DNA of 64,000 nucleotides from an uncultured Desulfosarcina sp. GTDB taxonomy: Bacteria > Desulfobacterota > Desulfobacteria > Desulfobacterales > Desulfosarcinaceae. Of this stretch, positions 1-8,766 are shown one piece after another. The stretch is from contig NZ_OY764190.1 of the NCBI RefSeq assembly GCF_963668215.1, positions 1,054,001-1,118,000 on the forward strand, written 5' to 3'. The position numbers and the translations under genes are program-made. The first letter of the stretch is position 1. Every line of letters begins with the position of its first letter. Under the pieces are notes generated by a model. That model ran no database searches. It was not told the DNA's origin and was given only the letters and a program-made list of their open reading frames with translations.

Positions 1-1
1 A

Positions 2-130
2 AAGGCGTTCCATGCTGGAGGAGCGTTTGGGCCTGAAGTTCTCAAACTGGTATTTGTTTTTTTTGGGATCAGCCTTTTCGTTACGGCTTTGTTTTATATG
101 TTCACGGTTGATGGCAAACAAAATTATTAA
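2..130 (+). CDS. C-terminal fragment of a membrane protein (gene starts outside window)
   Basis: The frame is open from base 2 to a TAA at 128-130 and gives 42 residues. They include one clear hydrophobic segment (about residues 15-36, rich in Leu, Val and Phe) followed by a short polar tail. It is therefore probably the last transmembrane helix of a membrane protein whose body lies upstream. No family can be assigned from so little sequence. Confidence 0.5.
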   Translation, partial: KAFHAGGAFGPEVLKLVFVFFGISLFVTALFYMFTVDGKQNY

Positions 131-137
131 AGTATCA

Positions 138-241
138 CTCTACGCAATACCTATTCTGGGATGTCTTTCATGACCGAGGGTGCTGGCCAAGTTGCATAGT
201 ATGGTAAGTATCCTAGCTCTCCTCATTAAGACCAACCACAA
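138..241 (+). repeat. Copy A of a ~100-bp direct repeat flanking the 0.1-10 kb cluster
   Basis: This stretch aligns closely, in the same orientation, with 10016-10107. Both copies begin CTCTACGCAATACCTATTCT and end near AACCACAA. Copy A has about 16 extra bases in the middle. No convincing protein is encoded. The rest of the 131-400 gap shows nothing recognisable. Confidence 0.75.
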
Positions 242-400
242 TCCCTTGAGGCTCCCAAGTCCGGCAACATAATGGCAAGATATCACATGGATCTGCGAGG
301 CCCTTTTTCGTGTGATAACAATAATATAATAAATTTGCACCGAACAACTGATGTTGCTTCATGTCTTCTTGGATCTTATTTAAAACAGCTATCTTTACAA

Positions 401-1018
401 TCAGTCTATCCCCCCTTCCTCTTTTACCCATACTTCCTCTATCCTTTTGTCCCTTCCGCATCTGTAACGATAGAATTTGTATTTTAAAGGGTTTTTCTTG
501 TAATAATTCTGATGATAATCCTCGGCAGGGTAGAACTTTCCTGCCACTGTGATTGGTGTAACAATTGGGGCTTGGAGCACTCCGGATTTCTCAAGCGCTT
601 CCTTTGATTTCGCTGCCGATTTTTTTTGTTCATCGCTCAGATAAAAAATGCCAGTCGTGTATGCATGTCCCCTGTCGCAAAACTGACCTCCGGCATCGGT
701 AGGATCGACATGCCGCCAGTAATACGTAAGCAGGTCGTTGTAGGATATCTTTGCGGCATCAAATTTTACGAGCACCACTTCTATGAAACCTCTGTCCGCA
801 TAATCGCGGTAGGTCGGGTTTTCCCCCGTTCCATTGATGTATCCCGAAATGACATCCTTAACCCCATCGATCTTTTCGAAATCCGATTCCATGCACCAGA
901 AACATCCACCGGCGAAGACAGCCTCGGCCGTTTCAGATTTGTCTTGGGAAAAAGAATTCGTGTTCGCTATCATCCCCACTGTAAAAAAAATTATTGTCGT
1001 ATATAGTGTTATTTTCAT
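401..1018 (-). CDS. msrA: Exported peptide-methionine (S)-S-oxide reductase
   Basis: MsrA reduces methionine-S-sulfoxide in oxidised proteins. The 205-residue product carries the family signature GGCFWC, with the predicted nucleophilic Cys39 and a second Cys42. It also has the conserved blocks around HVDPTDAGGQFCDRG and YHQNYY. A hydrophobic leader of about 25 residues without a lipobox suggests periplasmic location. One further Cys near residue 187 could act as the resolving residue. The start is supported by AAGGA a few bases upstream. It is the last gene of the minus-strand run that begins at 7742, 46 bp after the VTT-reductase gene, so it may be cotranscribed. Cys, not Sec, occupies the active site. 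Confidence 0.93.
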   Translation of the reverse strand: MKITLYTTIIFFTVGMIANTNSFSQDKSETAEAVFAGGCFWCMESDFEKIDGVKDVISGYINGTGENPTYRDYADRGFIEVVLVKFDAAKISYNDLLTYYWRHVDPTDAGGQFCDRGHAYTTGIFYLSDEQKKSAAKSKEALEKSGVLQAPIVTPITVAGKFYPAEDYHQNYYKKNPLKYKFYRYRCGRDKRIEEVWVKEEGGID

Positions 1019-1063
1019 ATCGCTTCCTTTTTATTGCTTATAGAAATTGATTATTGAAAATAT

Positions 1064-3217
1064 TCAGCCCCTGACCCAGGCATGATATTTTTCAAGCCAT
1101 TTCAAAATCTTTTCCGGAGCATGGGCCTTTTTCCATTCACCGGCCGCATATTTGTTGGCTTCCGCCATGGTCGGGTATATGTGAATCGTTCCCAGGATTT
1201 TATTCAGCCCCAGTCCATTTCTCATGGCCAAAACATATTCACTTATAATATCCGCGGCGTGCGCTCCCACGATGGTGACACCAAGAATCTTATCCGTACC
1301 GGGTTTGGTCAGCACTTTCACAAACCCGTGATCTTCGGAATCGGCGATGGCCCGGTCGAGGTCATCGATGCCATAGCGAGTGAGTTCATAAGCGATCCCG
1401 TTTTCTTTCGCGTCGGTTTCATTCAAGCCCACCCGGGCGACTTCCGGATCGGTATACGTGGCCCAGGGGATGACGCCGTAATCGACCTTGAAGGATTTCA
1501 GTCTTCCGAAAAGAGAATTGACAGCGGCATACCATGCCTGATGTCCGGCCAAATGGGTGAACTGGTACGGACCGACGACATCGCCGGCGCAATAAATGGT
1601 GGGGATACTGGTTTGTAAAAACGTATTTGCTGCGAGTGTTTGCCGGGGTGTCAAGTCGATGCCCAATTCTTCCAGGCCGAATCCGCTGATGTTGGCCGCG
1701 CGACCGACCGCCACAAGGATCTCGTCAAAATGGATGTCGACGTCCTGACCATTATGATCACAGACCAAAATTTTTTCGCCGTTTTCAAGCTTCACTTCTT
1801 TTGCCCGGTGATCTGTCAACACGCGAACCCCTTCGCTTTCCAGTTTTTCCCGGATCAACATCGCAACATCCGCATCCTCCCGCCCCATAATCTGGGGCAT
1901 CATCTCCACCTGGGTAACCAGGGATCCCAGTCGGCAGAAGGTCTGGGTCAGCTCACACCCGATGGGGCCGCCACCCAGAACCAACAAACGCCCGGGACGT
2001 TCCTTGATGTCCCACACCGTATCCGAGGTCAGATACGGCACTTTGTCCAGACCGGGGATCGGAGGTACAAACGGGCGGGCACCGGAAGCAATCACGATGT
2101 TCCGGGTGGTCAGGGTCCTGCCATTGACCGCCACCGTATATGGCGAGGTAATGGTTGCCTCTCCGGCAATACATTCTACGCCCAGGGCGGAATACCGTTC
2201 CAGGGAATCATGGGGTTCAATTTTACCAATGACCTGATGCACCCGTTCCATCACACGAGTAAAATCAAAATCAATCTTTCCACCGTCAAATCCGAATTCT
2301 CCGGCCCGTTTCACATAAGAAAGTATCTTTGCCGATCGGATCAGCGCCTTGCTGGGCACGCAGCCGGTATTCAAACAGTCGCCGCCCATTTTATGTTTTT
2401 CAATGAGAGCCACCTTGGCTCGAACGGTTGCTGCGATATATGCGGTCACCAGGCCGGCTGCCCCGGCGCCAATGACTACTAAGTTGTAATCAAATTTTTT
2501 CGGTTTCGGGTATTTTGCCAGTATTTTCTTCGATTGAATCACTGTGACTATTTTTTTGGATATAAGCGGCAGCATTCCCAGAAGCACAAAGGAAAAAATT
2601 AAACCGGGAGAGACGATGCCGGATAAAGAGTCAAGCCGTGCCAGTTGCGTGCCTGCGTTGACATAAACGGCAGTGCCGGCCAGCATGCCTACCTGGCTGA
2701 CAAAATAAAATACTCTCGTCCGGATGGGGGTGAGCCCCATCGCCAGATTAATCACAAAAAAAGGGAAAATGGGAACCATTCGTAAAGCAAACAAATAGAA
2801 CGCACCGTCCTTTTCAACTCCGTCGTTAATGCCCCTGATTCTATCGCCAAATTTATTCTGGACATAGTCTTTCAATAAAAATCTGGCCACAAGAAATGCC
2901 AGTGTGGCGCCGATGGTGCTGGCAAATGAGACCACGATCAGACCGATCCAAAAACCCAGAATTGCGCCGCCGGCAAGGGTCATAACGGCCGCTCCAGGAA
3001 GGGACAATGCCGCCACAAGAATGTATACGGCCATATATATCATTATGGTCATCGGCTGGTGGCCGGCATAATAGGATGCCAGCGCCGATTGCCTGGATTT
3101 AAGGGACTCGAAACTCAGATACCGACCCAGATCAAATCCGATAAAAACAGCCACCAGCACGGCGATAGCCAGCAGGATCACAATAGCGGTTCTTCTCTTC
3201 TTTTTATTGAATGACAA
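1064..3217 (-). CDS. VTT/TVP38 membrane domain fused to FAD-dependent disulfide reductase (mercuric-reductase-like)
   Basis: This is a 717-residue two-part protein. Residues about 10-235 form a TVP38/TMEM64 (VTT, DedA-related) membrane domain with several hydrophobic helices. Residues about 243-717 are a pyridine nucleotide-disulfide oxidoreductase with the FAD fingerprint GAGAAG (250-255), the redox pair CLNTGCVPSK (Cys281, Cys286), an NAD-binding GGGPIGCE, a second FAD motif CAGDV and a C-terminal HIYPTMAE. That layout matches the lipoamide dehydrogenase/mercuric reductase superfamily. No N-terminal HMA domain or C-terminal Cys pair is visible, so true MerA activity is not supported. The start is probably TTG, with AAGGTGG just upstream. 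It lies 10 bp after the radical SAM fusion gene. The substrate is unknown; a membrane-tethered thiol or metalloid reductase is inferred from context. Confidence 0.85.
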   Translation of the reverse strand: MSFNKKKRRTAIVILLAIAVLVAVFIGFDLGRYLSFESLKSRQSALASYYAGHQPMTIMIYMAVYILVAALSLPGAAVMTLAGGAILGFWIGLIVVSFASTIGATLAFLVARFLLKDYVQNKFGDRIRGINDGVEKDGAFYLFALRMVPIFPFFVINLAMGLTPIRTRVFYFVSQVGMLAGTAVYVNAGTQLARLDSLSGIVSPGLIFSFVLLGMLPLISKKIVTVIQSKKILAKYPKPKKFDYNLVVIGAGAAGLVTAYIAATVRAKVALIEKHKMGGDCLNTGCVPSKALIRSAKILSYVKRAGEFGFDGGKIDFDFTRVMERVHQVIGKIEPHDSLERYSALGVECIAGEATITSPYTVAVNGRTLTTRNIVIASGARPFVPPIPGLDKVPYLTSDTVWDIKERPGRLLVLGGGPIGCELTQTFCRLGSLVTQVEMMPQIMGREDADVAMLIREKLESEGVRVLTDHRAKEVKLENGEKILVCDHNGQDVDIHFDEILVAVGRAANISGFGLEELGIDLTPRQTLAANTFLQTSIPTIYCAGDVVGPYQFTHLAGHQAWYAAVNSLFGRLKSFKVDYGVIPWATYTDPEVARVGLNETDAKENGIAYELTRYGIDDLDRAIADSEDHGFVKVLTKPGTDKILGVTIVGAHAADIISEYVLAMRNGLGLNKILGTIHIYPTMAEANKYAAGEWKKAHAPEKILKWLEKYHAWVRG

Positions 3218-3226
3218 TTCCCCACC

Positions 3227-6200
3227 TTAAATTTGTGAAGACTTAAAATACGGGCAATTTCGACCAATACACTCTTTGTTCATCGCATGCTGAGCACATT
3301 GGACATCACCGTCCGCTTTCAGTTTGATGGGCAGATATGTTTCGGAAAGTCCGGCTGCAACCTTCAGCGCTGTCCACGCTTCCCGCTGGCAGCATCGACC
3401 TGCCTCGTAGACACTGATTTCTTTAATCGCCGCTGCCGTTATCTGTTGCACAAATTGTCTGGGTCTGGGCGTCAATGGATTGCTTTTCAGAATCATGCCG
3501 AAAGCGATGCCCACGCCAATGGCTGCACCACACGTTCCCCAAAATCCGCACACGCCGCCGGGAACGCCTTTCCCACGATCGATGGCGGCAAGAATATCCT
3601 CGGTTGTGACGGCCCCACCCAAGTTTTTATAACACGCCAGAATAACACCGGGAACGGCGAAATGGTGCTCCGGGCCATGCAAGGGGAACGATGGATGGCG
3701 TCTTAGCTGATTCAGCAAGTCGATCATATCATCAGCATCGGTATGGGTACAGATATGACGTGTAATCTTAATTGCATCCCGGCTGTGGCAATTATCACAG
3801 ACAAAATGTCCATCCTCGCATACCGCGTTGGCCGACAGGCGTTCATTACAAAAAACACAGTGTTCCCGCCGTTCCTGCTCAACGTATCGCAACGGTTTGC
3901 CACACACCATACACCCGGTCATGGATTTGGTTGAAACGATCAAGGGGGGTGCAGTGCTGCTTTTCGGTATTTTCTCAGTAAATGGCATACTGCCGGTTTT
4001 TAACGCCGCTTCCGGTGATGATCCACAATGACAATCGTTTTCAATACCCGGAGGCGCTGAACAGTCACAGGTGTTTTCCATTGCAATGTTTGTTACATTG
4101 CCGGCTGTATCCAGGGTAAAAATGTTTGGGTCACCATCAGCCGGATACGGCCAGCTCATTTCCGTGGTTTTACCCCGCAAAAGCACATCGCCCGTATCCG
4201 TTATCACGGCCGCATAGGGGCCTGGATATACGACAGATTGAACAGACCCTGCAGACGGCTTACAGGCCGTATAGGTGATGGAAAAAAAATCGTGGTTTTG
4301 AACCCTCCGGTAAAAAAACCGTTTAATCATACGGATGTGATTGAACCCCGTGGATTCCAGAATGGTCATGAGGTGTGGCTGAACCAGCGCACCGGCAATA
4401 CACTCCCCGCGTAATTTTGCATCATTTTGGATAGCCGGGGGACACGGTTTGTCCGTAACCACGTCTGAAATGCAGATGCGCCCGCCGGGTTTAAGGATGC
4501 GATAAATTTCCGCAAAAGTCTGCCGTTTGTCTTCAGACAAATTGACCACACAGTTGGAAATAATCACGTCCACCGTTTGATCATCTACAGGAATATGTTC
4601 CAGATATCCCTTTTTAAATTCAACGTTCCGGCAACCAATGGTATGTGCCACATCATCCACGAAGGCCTTGGCTTTATCGATCATATGATCCAGCATATCC
4701 ACACCGATGACATGCCCGTGCGGACCTACCATACGAGCCGCAATGAAACACTCCACACCGGCTCCGCTTCCCAGATCGACCACAACATTGCCCGGAATAA
4801 TACCGGCATCCAGCACCGGGCTGCCGCAACCATAGGATCGGACCCGTGCGTCGACAGGAATGTGTCCCAATACGTCGTTCGGATAGCAAACGGGATTGAG
4901 GATTTCCTCATTGTCGGACGCATCCGCTTTGGCATAAAAATCACCCACGACACTGTGCGTACCGGCGAGAGTCAATACACAATTGGAATGTGTAAGTGCC
5001 ACACCCTCGCCGTTTTCAACACAGTGCAGCAATTTTTCTCCCATTTTCCGTCGTATCCGGGGCATTGGACTGTCCGCCGGTGCCCATTTCGCCGATTCAG
5101 CCATCAGCCATAATGCCATTTGGTTATACAACGGCAGATAGGGGTCGTGTCCGACAAATGAACCACCTGAATAATAGCTATGATCGATATCCCCGCCACC
5201 CACAATATATTTCAAAGGATCATTGGCGTTGCTTTTATCCTGAACAATGGAACAGCTTCGAAGTTTCTTTAATACTTCGCTGGAACGCCATATCGATTCA
5301 AGGTTCTCCTTAGAAAGATTACCACACCTCACATCAGCTTGCCCGATCAGGGCCGGTGTCGGATACACAGTTCCATCCGGTCCAATGGCAAGAGAGCGCC
5401 ACCCCGCGTTGCTGAGATCATACTTCGTTCCGGGTGTTGAAAACACCTGGGTTGACAGATTGCTGATATTGTCAATGGTAATGTGATAATGCTCTGCTGC
5501 CTGTTGGGCACGGATCAGTTGTTCAAATAAATCATCCGGAGGAACAAAGTCCCGGGGAGTTGCCTTACCGATTATCAACAGCCACATATAGTGGACACCG
5601 GAAAAATCATATTTCGCCGCCAGGGCCACTACGTCTGTCATCTGATGGCAATTTCCCGAATGTATGGCCATTGATAACGTCGTATGGATACCGGTTGCGG
5701 AGAGAAGGCCGAAAACATCCTGTAGCTTTTGATACGTGCCTATACCACGAAGGTTTTCATGTATTTCTCCGATACCATCCACACTTATCTGAAGGAAAAG
5801 GCGGTTCTGTGGCAGGGTTTTGAAAAAATCCAATTGCGCCGGTATCCGTATTCCATTGGTCAATATCACCAGTTGGGTGTCTTCATGGTTCTTTAAAATG
5901 AATCGGCAAATTTTTTGAAAATCCGGATGAAGCAGCGGTTCTCCGCCGGTAAGATAAAATACGCGGGTTCCCAGACGATAGGCTGCCATAACTGTTTCAA
6001 CTACACAATTATACGAAAGCGTCGCTTTTGTTTTTGGTGAACACGAAAAAAGGCAATGCGAGCACGATAAATTGCAGCGGTCTGTAATATGCAGCCAGCA
6101 TTCTTCGAGTTTTTCCAGTTTCAGGACGGTATCTCTTCCCGGATAGGATTGGGTTTCCGGCGAGGAAAACAGGGAAAGAAACGGAGAGGCCATGATGGTA

Positions 6201-6382
6201 TCCAAAGATAGATGATCAACATCATTGTTTCCGAATCGTGCGCTCTCCCCTTTCCCCATAATAGCTATAAGCAATTGATCCCCGGCAGTATTGGGAACTA
6301 TCCAATCCGGCGTATCCTGCCGGATATATATGGGTGTATTGCAGGATTCGACTCGCGACCATTGAAAAATTGTAGTATTCAT
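3227..6382 (-). CDS. Radical SAM - ArsM-like methyltransferase - DUF5714 triple fusion
   Basis: The 1051-residue protein has three parts. Residues about 92-390 are a radical SAM domain with the CxxxCxxC cluster motif at Cys103, Cys107 and Cys110 and a GGEPLLHPD strand. Residues about 480-735 are a class I methyltransferase closely resembling arsenite methyltransferase ArsM: DLGSGAGVECFIAA for SAM binding, plus YGCGSPV, ISNCVVNLSEDK and GECIAGAL, which carry the three Cys that bind arsenite in ArsM. The last ~200 residues contain two zinc-ribbon-like Cys clusters and a DUF5714-type region rich in Gly and Cys. The ATG at 6382 is chosen because AAGAGG lies 6 bases upstream; the upstream ATG at 6406 has no ribosome site. 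The neighbouring rSAM/selenodomain-type transferases and the Cys set suggest an organoarsenic or related pathway. The domain calls are solid; the substrate is inference. Confidence 0.8.
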   Translation of the reverse strand: MNTTIFQWSRVESCNTPIYIRQDTPDWIVPNTAGDQLLIAIMGKGESARFGNNDVDHLSLDTIMASPFLSLFSSPETQSYPGRDTVLKLEKLEECWLHITDRCNLSCSHCLFSCSPKTKATLSYNCVVETVMAAYRLGTRVFYLTGGEPLLHPDFQKICRFILKNHEDTQLVILTNGIRIPAQLDFFKTLPQNRLFLQISVDGIGEIHENLRGIGTYQKLQDVFGLLSATGIHTTLSMAIHSGNCHQMTDVVALAAKYDFSGVHYMWLLIIGKATPRDFVPPDDLFEQLIRAQQAAEHYHITIDNISNLSTQVFSTPGTKYDLSNAGWRSLAIGPDGTVYPTPALIGQADVRCGNLSKENLESIWRSSEVLKKLRSCSIVQDKSNANDPLKYIVGGGDIDHSYYSGGSFVGHDPYLPLYNQMALWLMAESAKWAPADSPMPRIRRKMGEKLLHCVENGEGVALTHSNCVLTLAGTHSVVGDFYAKADASDNEEILNPVCYPNDVLGHIPVDARVRSYGCGSPVLDAGIIPGNVVVDLGSGAGVECFIAARMVGPHGHVIGVDMLDHMIDKAKAFVDDVAHTIGCRNVEFKKGYLEHIPVDDQTVDVIISNCVVNLSEDKRQTFAEIYRILKPGGRICISDVVTDKPCPPAIQNDAKLRGECIAGALVQPHLMTILESTGFNHIRMIKRFFYRRVQNHDFFSITYTACKPSAGSVQSVVYPGPYAAVITDTGDVLLRGKTTEMSWPYPADGDPNIFTLDTAGNVTNIAMENTCDCSAPPGIENDCHCGSSPEAALKTGSMPFTEKIPKSSTAPPLIVSTKSMTGCMVCGKPLRYVEQERREHCVFCNERLSANAVCEDGHFVCDNCHSRDAIKITRHICTHTDADDMIDLLNQLRRHPSFPLHGPEHHFAVPGVILACYKNLGGAVTTEDILAAIDRGKGVPGGVCGFWGTCGAAIGVGIAFGMILKSNPLTPRPRQFVQQITAAAIKEISVYEAGRCCQREAWTALKVAAGLSETYLPIKLKADGDVQCAQHAMNKECIGRNCPYFKSSQI

Positions 6383-6425
6383 TTGCGCCTCTTGTTGAAC
6401 AGACATCGCGTAGAATTAATTCACA

Positions 6426-7742
6426 CTATCGCCTCCGAATTCGGTATAACCCTGACAAACGACGTGGTGAAACCCCAATAAAGCAGCCGATAACGATGAT
6501 CTGGTTGATTATCCAGGTGCGAAGTATGCCTATCTGTTTCCACCTTCTCGAAGAAGTAATCGCCTCAATCGGCAAGATAGAGATTCGTCCCATTTTTTTG
6601 AGAGCACGAATCAAAAACAGGTCTTCTGCAATCTGGACATCGGGAAATCCACCGATGGATTCAAAAACGGATTTTCGGATAAACAAACATTGATCCCCGT
6701 ACGGCATCTTGAAAAATTTAGCACGAAAGTTGGTAACTATGGTGATCCCCCCCATCCGCCATCCGGGCATATCGGTTTTAAATGTAAAAGCGCCTGCTAC
6801 CAGTCCGGGATCCATCATTGCGTCAAAAACATGCATTTCATAATGGCCGGGCAGGATTGTATCCGCGTGTAAAAAAAGCAAAACCTTACCTTTTGCCATT
6901 TGTGCGCCCCGATTTTGCTGGATAGCGCGGCCTTTTGGACTCGACACCACTTTTGCACCTTGCTTCCTGGCGCATTGGACGGTGTTATCCGTGCTTCCAC
7001 CGTCCACAACGATTATTTCCGTATTCTCGCATGTTGCACTTTTAATGGCTGAAGCAATATTTTTATCTTCATTTAAGGTTGGGATGATCACTGAAATGTA
7101 GGGTCGTTTTTCCGCCTCTTCCGGCCGCCATTCCTTGATATCCGCAATGGTATCGATGTCGGTTAAAATATCCAGGAGGGCAGCGCTCAGGCACAGCTTC
7201 GCGGCATTATCGAGGGTTTCCCGCAGGACGGTTTCCGTACCCCATGCAACATTTGAAAAAATATCGTTAGGATCGTTGAGACCGACTAACCAATATCCAC
7301 CGTCGCTGCTCGGTCCCAACACCAGGTCGCTATTTACCAATTCATTAAATGCATTTTCGAGGTGAGCCTCAGTTAACAGAGAGATATCGGTGCCGATCAG
7401 CACAACACGGTTGCAGCCTTCGTTAAACGCTCGGACGAAAGTCGTATGCATACTTTCACCAAGATTTCCTGAAGGTTGTCTGGTAAAAAGAAGGTTTGAT
7501 CCAAGCCATCTTTTCATGCGATCAACGCTTCCTCCCGTGAAGCAAAACTCGATATCTATCTGGCGAGAGATGGCGACCCGGCGAGCCGTGCCAAGGATCT
7601 TCTCGGTTAACCGACACTGAAGATCCGCTGCGCCCAGCGGTCCCAGTCCCGGAATAAGGCGGGTTTTGGTATTGCCCGGTACCGGATAACGGCCAAAAAT
7701 AATGAGCCGGTCTTTTTTTATTTCTTGAATAGTAGTCATCAT
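6426..7742 (-). CDS. Bifunctional transferase: rSAM/selenodomain-associated transferase 1 (DUF2064) fused to transferase 2 (GT2)
   Basis: Residues about 10-205 match the TIGR04282/DUF2064 nucleotidyl- or glycosyltransferase-like fold (FGRYPVPGNTKTRLIPGLG near the start, VLIGTDISLL, GPSSDGGYWLVGL). Residues about 213-438 are a family 2 glycosyltransferase of the TIGR04283 type (ISVIIPTLNED, VVDGGSTDNT, FLHADT, MPYGDQCLFI, AEDLFLIRAL). These two families are usually separate neighbouring genes associated with a radical SAM/Cys-rich (ArsS-like) protein; here they are one polypeptide. The gene is first in the minus-strand operon, 43 bp before the radical SAM fusion. ATG codons at 7742 and 7739 are both possible, and neither has a clear ribosome site. 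The likely role is transfer of a sugar or nucleotide moiety to the radical SAM product; the acceptor is unknown. Confidence 0.87.
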   Translation of the reverse strand: MMTTIQEIKKDRLIIFGRYPVPGNTKTRLIPGLGPLGAADLQCRLTEKILGTARRVAISRQIDIEFCFTGGSVDRMKRWLGSNLLFTRQPSGNLGESMHTTFVRAFNEGCNRVVLIGTDISLLTEAHLENAFNELVNSDLVLGPSSDGGYWLVGLNDPNDIFSNVAWGTETVLRETLDNAAKLCLSAALLDILTDIDTIADIKEWRPEEAEKRPYISVIIPTLNEDKNIASAIKSATCENTEIIVVDGGSTDNTVQCARKQGAKVVSSPKGRAIQQNRGAQMAKGKVLLFLHADTILPGHYEMHVFDAMMDPGLVAGAFTFKTDMPGWRMGGITIVTNFRAKFFKMPYGDQCLFIRKSVFESIGGFPDVQIAEDLFLIRALKKMGRISILPIEAITSSRRWKQIGILRTWIINQIIVIGCFIGVSPRRLSGLYRIRRR

Positions 7743-7864
7743 TTTGTTTTCAGGAGTTTTGTTGTATTGTTTTTTATATTTTTTGGGTAACTCCTGTAAA
7801 GCTCAAAGCCGGTCCGGAAATGGTGGGCAACGTCTGGAAGGAATGAAAAACAAGTGTTGAATCC

Positions 7865-7907
7865 AGGCTGGAATGCCATTTCATGTTTCCGCTACTCCAG
7901 CCTTTTT
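7865..7907 (+). terminator. Terminator-like hairpin upstream of the rhodanese gene
   Basis: AGGCTGGA (7865-7872) and TCCAGCCT (7896-7903) form a perfect 8-bp stem that runs into five T. It ends about 23 bp before the rhodanese ATG. In this leader position it could act as an attenuator or end a short upstream transcript. Confidence 0.45.
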
Positions 7908-7930
7908 CAAGATGCCGAAAGGAGTCTTCG

Positions 7931-8764
7931 ATGCGATGGAAACAATTCTTTACACCAGCAAAATCAATTTCTGCCGAAGAAGCCAGAACGTTTATGGTCG
8001 AAAGATCTCAGGATGAGTTTAGCCTGATCGATGTCCGCCAGCCCAAGGAATATGACGCCAGCCATATTCCTGGTTCTAAACTGATCCCCATTGCCGATCT
8101 GGATAAACGGCTTGAAGAGATCGACCCTTCAAAGCCGGCCCTGGTCTACTGCGCTGTTGGCGGGAGGAGCCGTGTAGCGGCGCAAATGCTGTCAGGCAAA
8201 GGGTTTGATAATGTCATCAATATTAAAGGCGGCATCAAAGCATGGGGTGGCCATTTAGCTGTCGGTTCTGAAGAACTGGGCCTTGAATTGCTGACCGGTA
8301 ATGAGTCCATCGAAGAGACGCTGGTCGCGGCATATTCACTTGAGTCAGGACTGCGTGACTTCTATCTTTCCATGAACGAAAAAGTTCGTCAGGATGACAT
8401 AAAAAAGCTGTTTCAAAAACTTGCCCAAATCGAAACCCTGCATCAGGATCGAATATTCGATGAATACCTTCAGGTTAGCGGAAGCCAGGTGAGCCGTGAA
8501 GACTTTGAAAATGGCGTTGTGGTTAATGCCGTCGAGGGGGGCTTGACCACGGATGAATACATCCAGATGTTCAAGCCGGACTGGGAATCCGCGGTTGACA
8601 TCATCTCGCTGGCCATGTCCATTGAAGCCCAGGCCCTGGATCTTTACACCCGTGCATCGGAAAGAAGCAATGATCCGCGAAGCACAGAGGCGTTGAAAAA
8701 GATCGCGGATGAGGAGCGGGCGCACCTGGAACAGCTGGGCAAGCTCTTGGATGAAAGGATTTAA
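7931..8764 (+). CDS. Rhodanese - ferritin-like (rubrerythrin-type) fusion protein
   Basis: The 277-residue cytoplasmic protein has a rhodanese domain at residues about 10-110 with the active-site loop CAVGGRS (Cys74) and the DVRQPKEYDASHIPGS block. A ferritin-like four-helix domain follows at about 120-277, with paired Glu residues (YSLESGLRDFY, AQIETLHQDR, SIEAQALDLY, ADEERAHLEQL) that suit a di-iron site. The rhodanese domain would carry persulfide or selenide sulfur; the ferritin-like domain suggests peroxide or metal redox. ATG 7931 is chosen because AGGAG lies 7 bases upstream; an in-frame ATG at 7883 lacks a site. It is divergent from the radical SAM operon and followed after 2 bp by an FAD oxidoreductase, so the two are probably cotranscribed. 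Confidence 0.88.
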   Translation: MRWKQFFTPAKSISAEEARTFMVERSQDEFSLIDVRQPKEYDASHIPGSKLIPIADLDKRLEEIDPSKPALVYCAVGGRSRVAAQMLSGKGFDNVINIKGGIKAWGGHLAVGSEELGLELLTGNESIEETLVAAYSLESGLRDFYLSMNEKVRQDDIKKLFQKLAQIETLHQDRIFDEYLQVSGSQVSREDFENGVVVNAVEGGLTTDEYIQMFKPDWESAVDIISLAMSIEAQALDLYTRASERSNDPRSTEALKKIADEERAHLEQLGKLLDERI

Positions 8765-8766
8765 TC

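Noticed and set aside
1064..3217. Calling this gene mercuric reductase (merA)
   Set aside because: No heavy-metal-associated domain or C-terminal Cys pair, and no mer neighbours.
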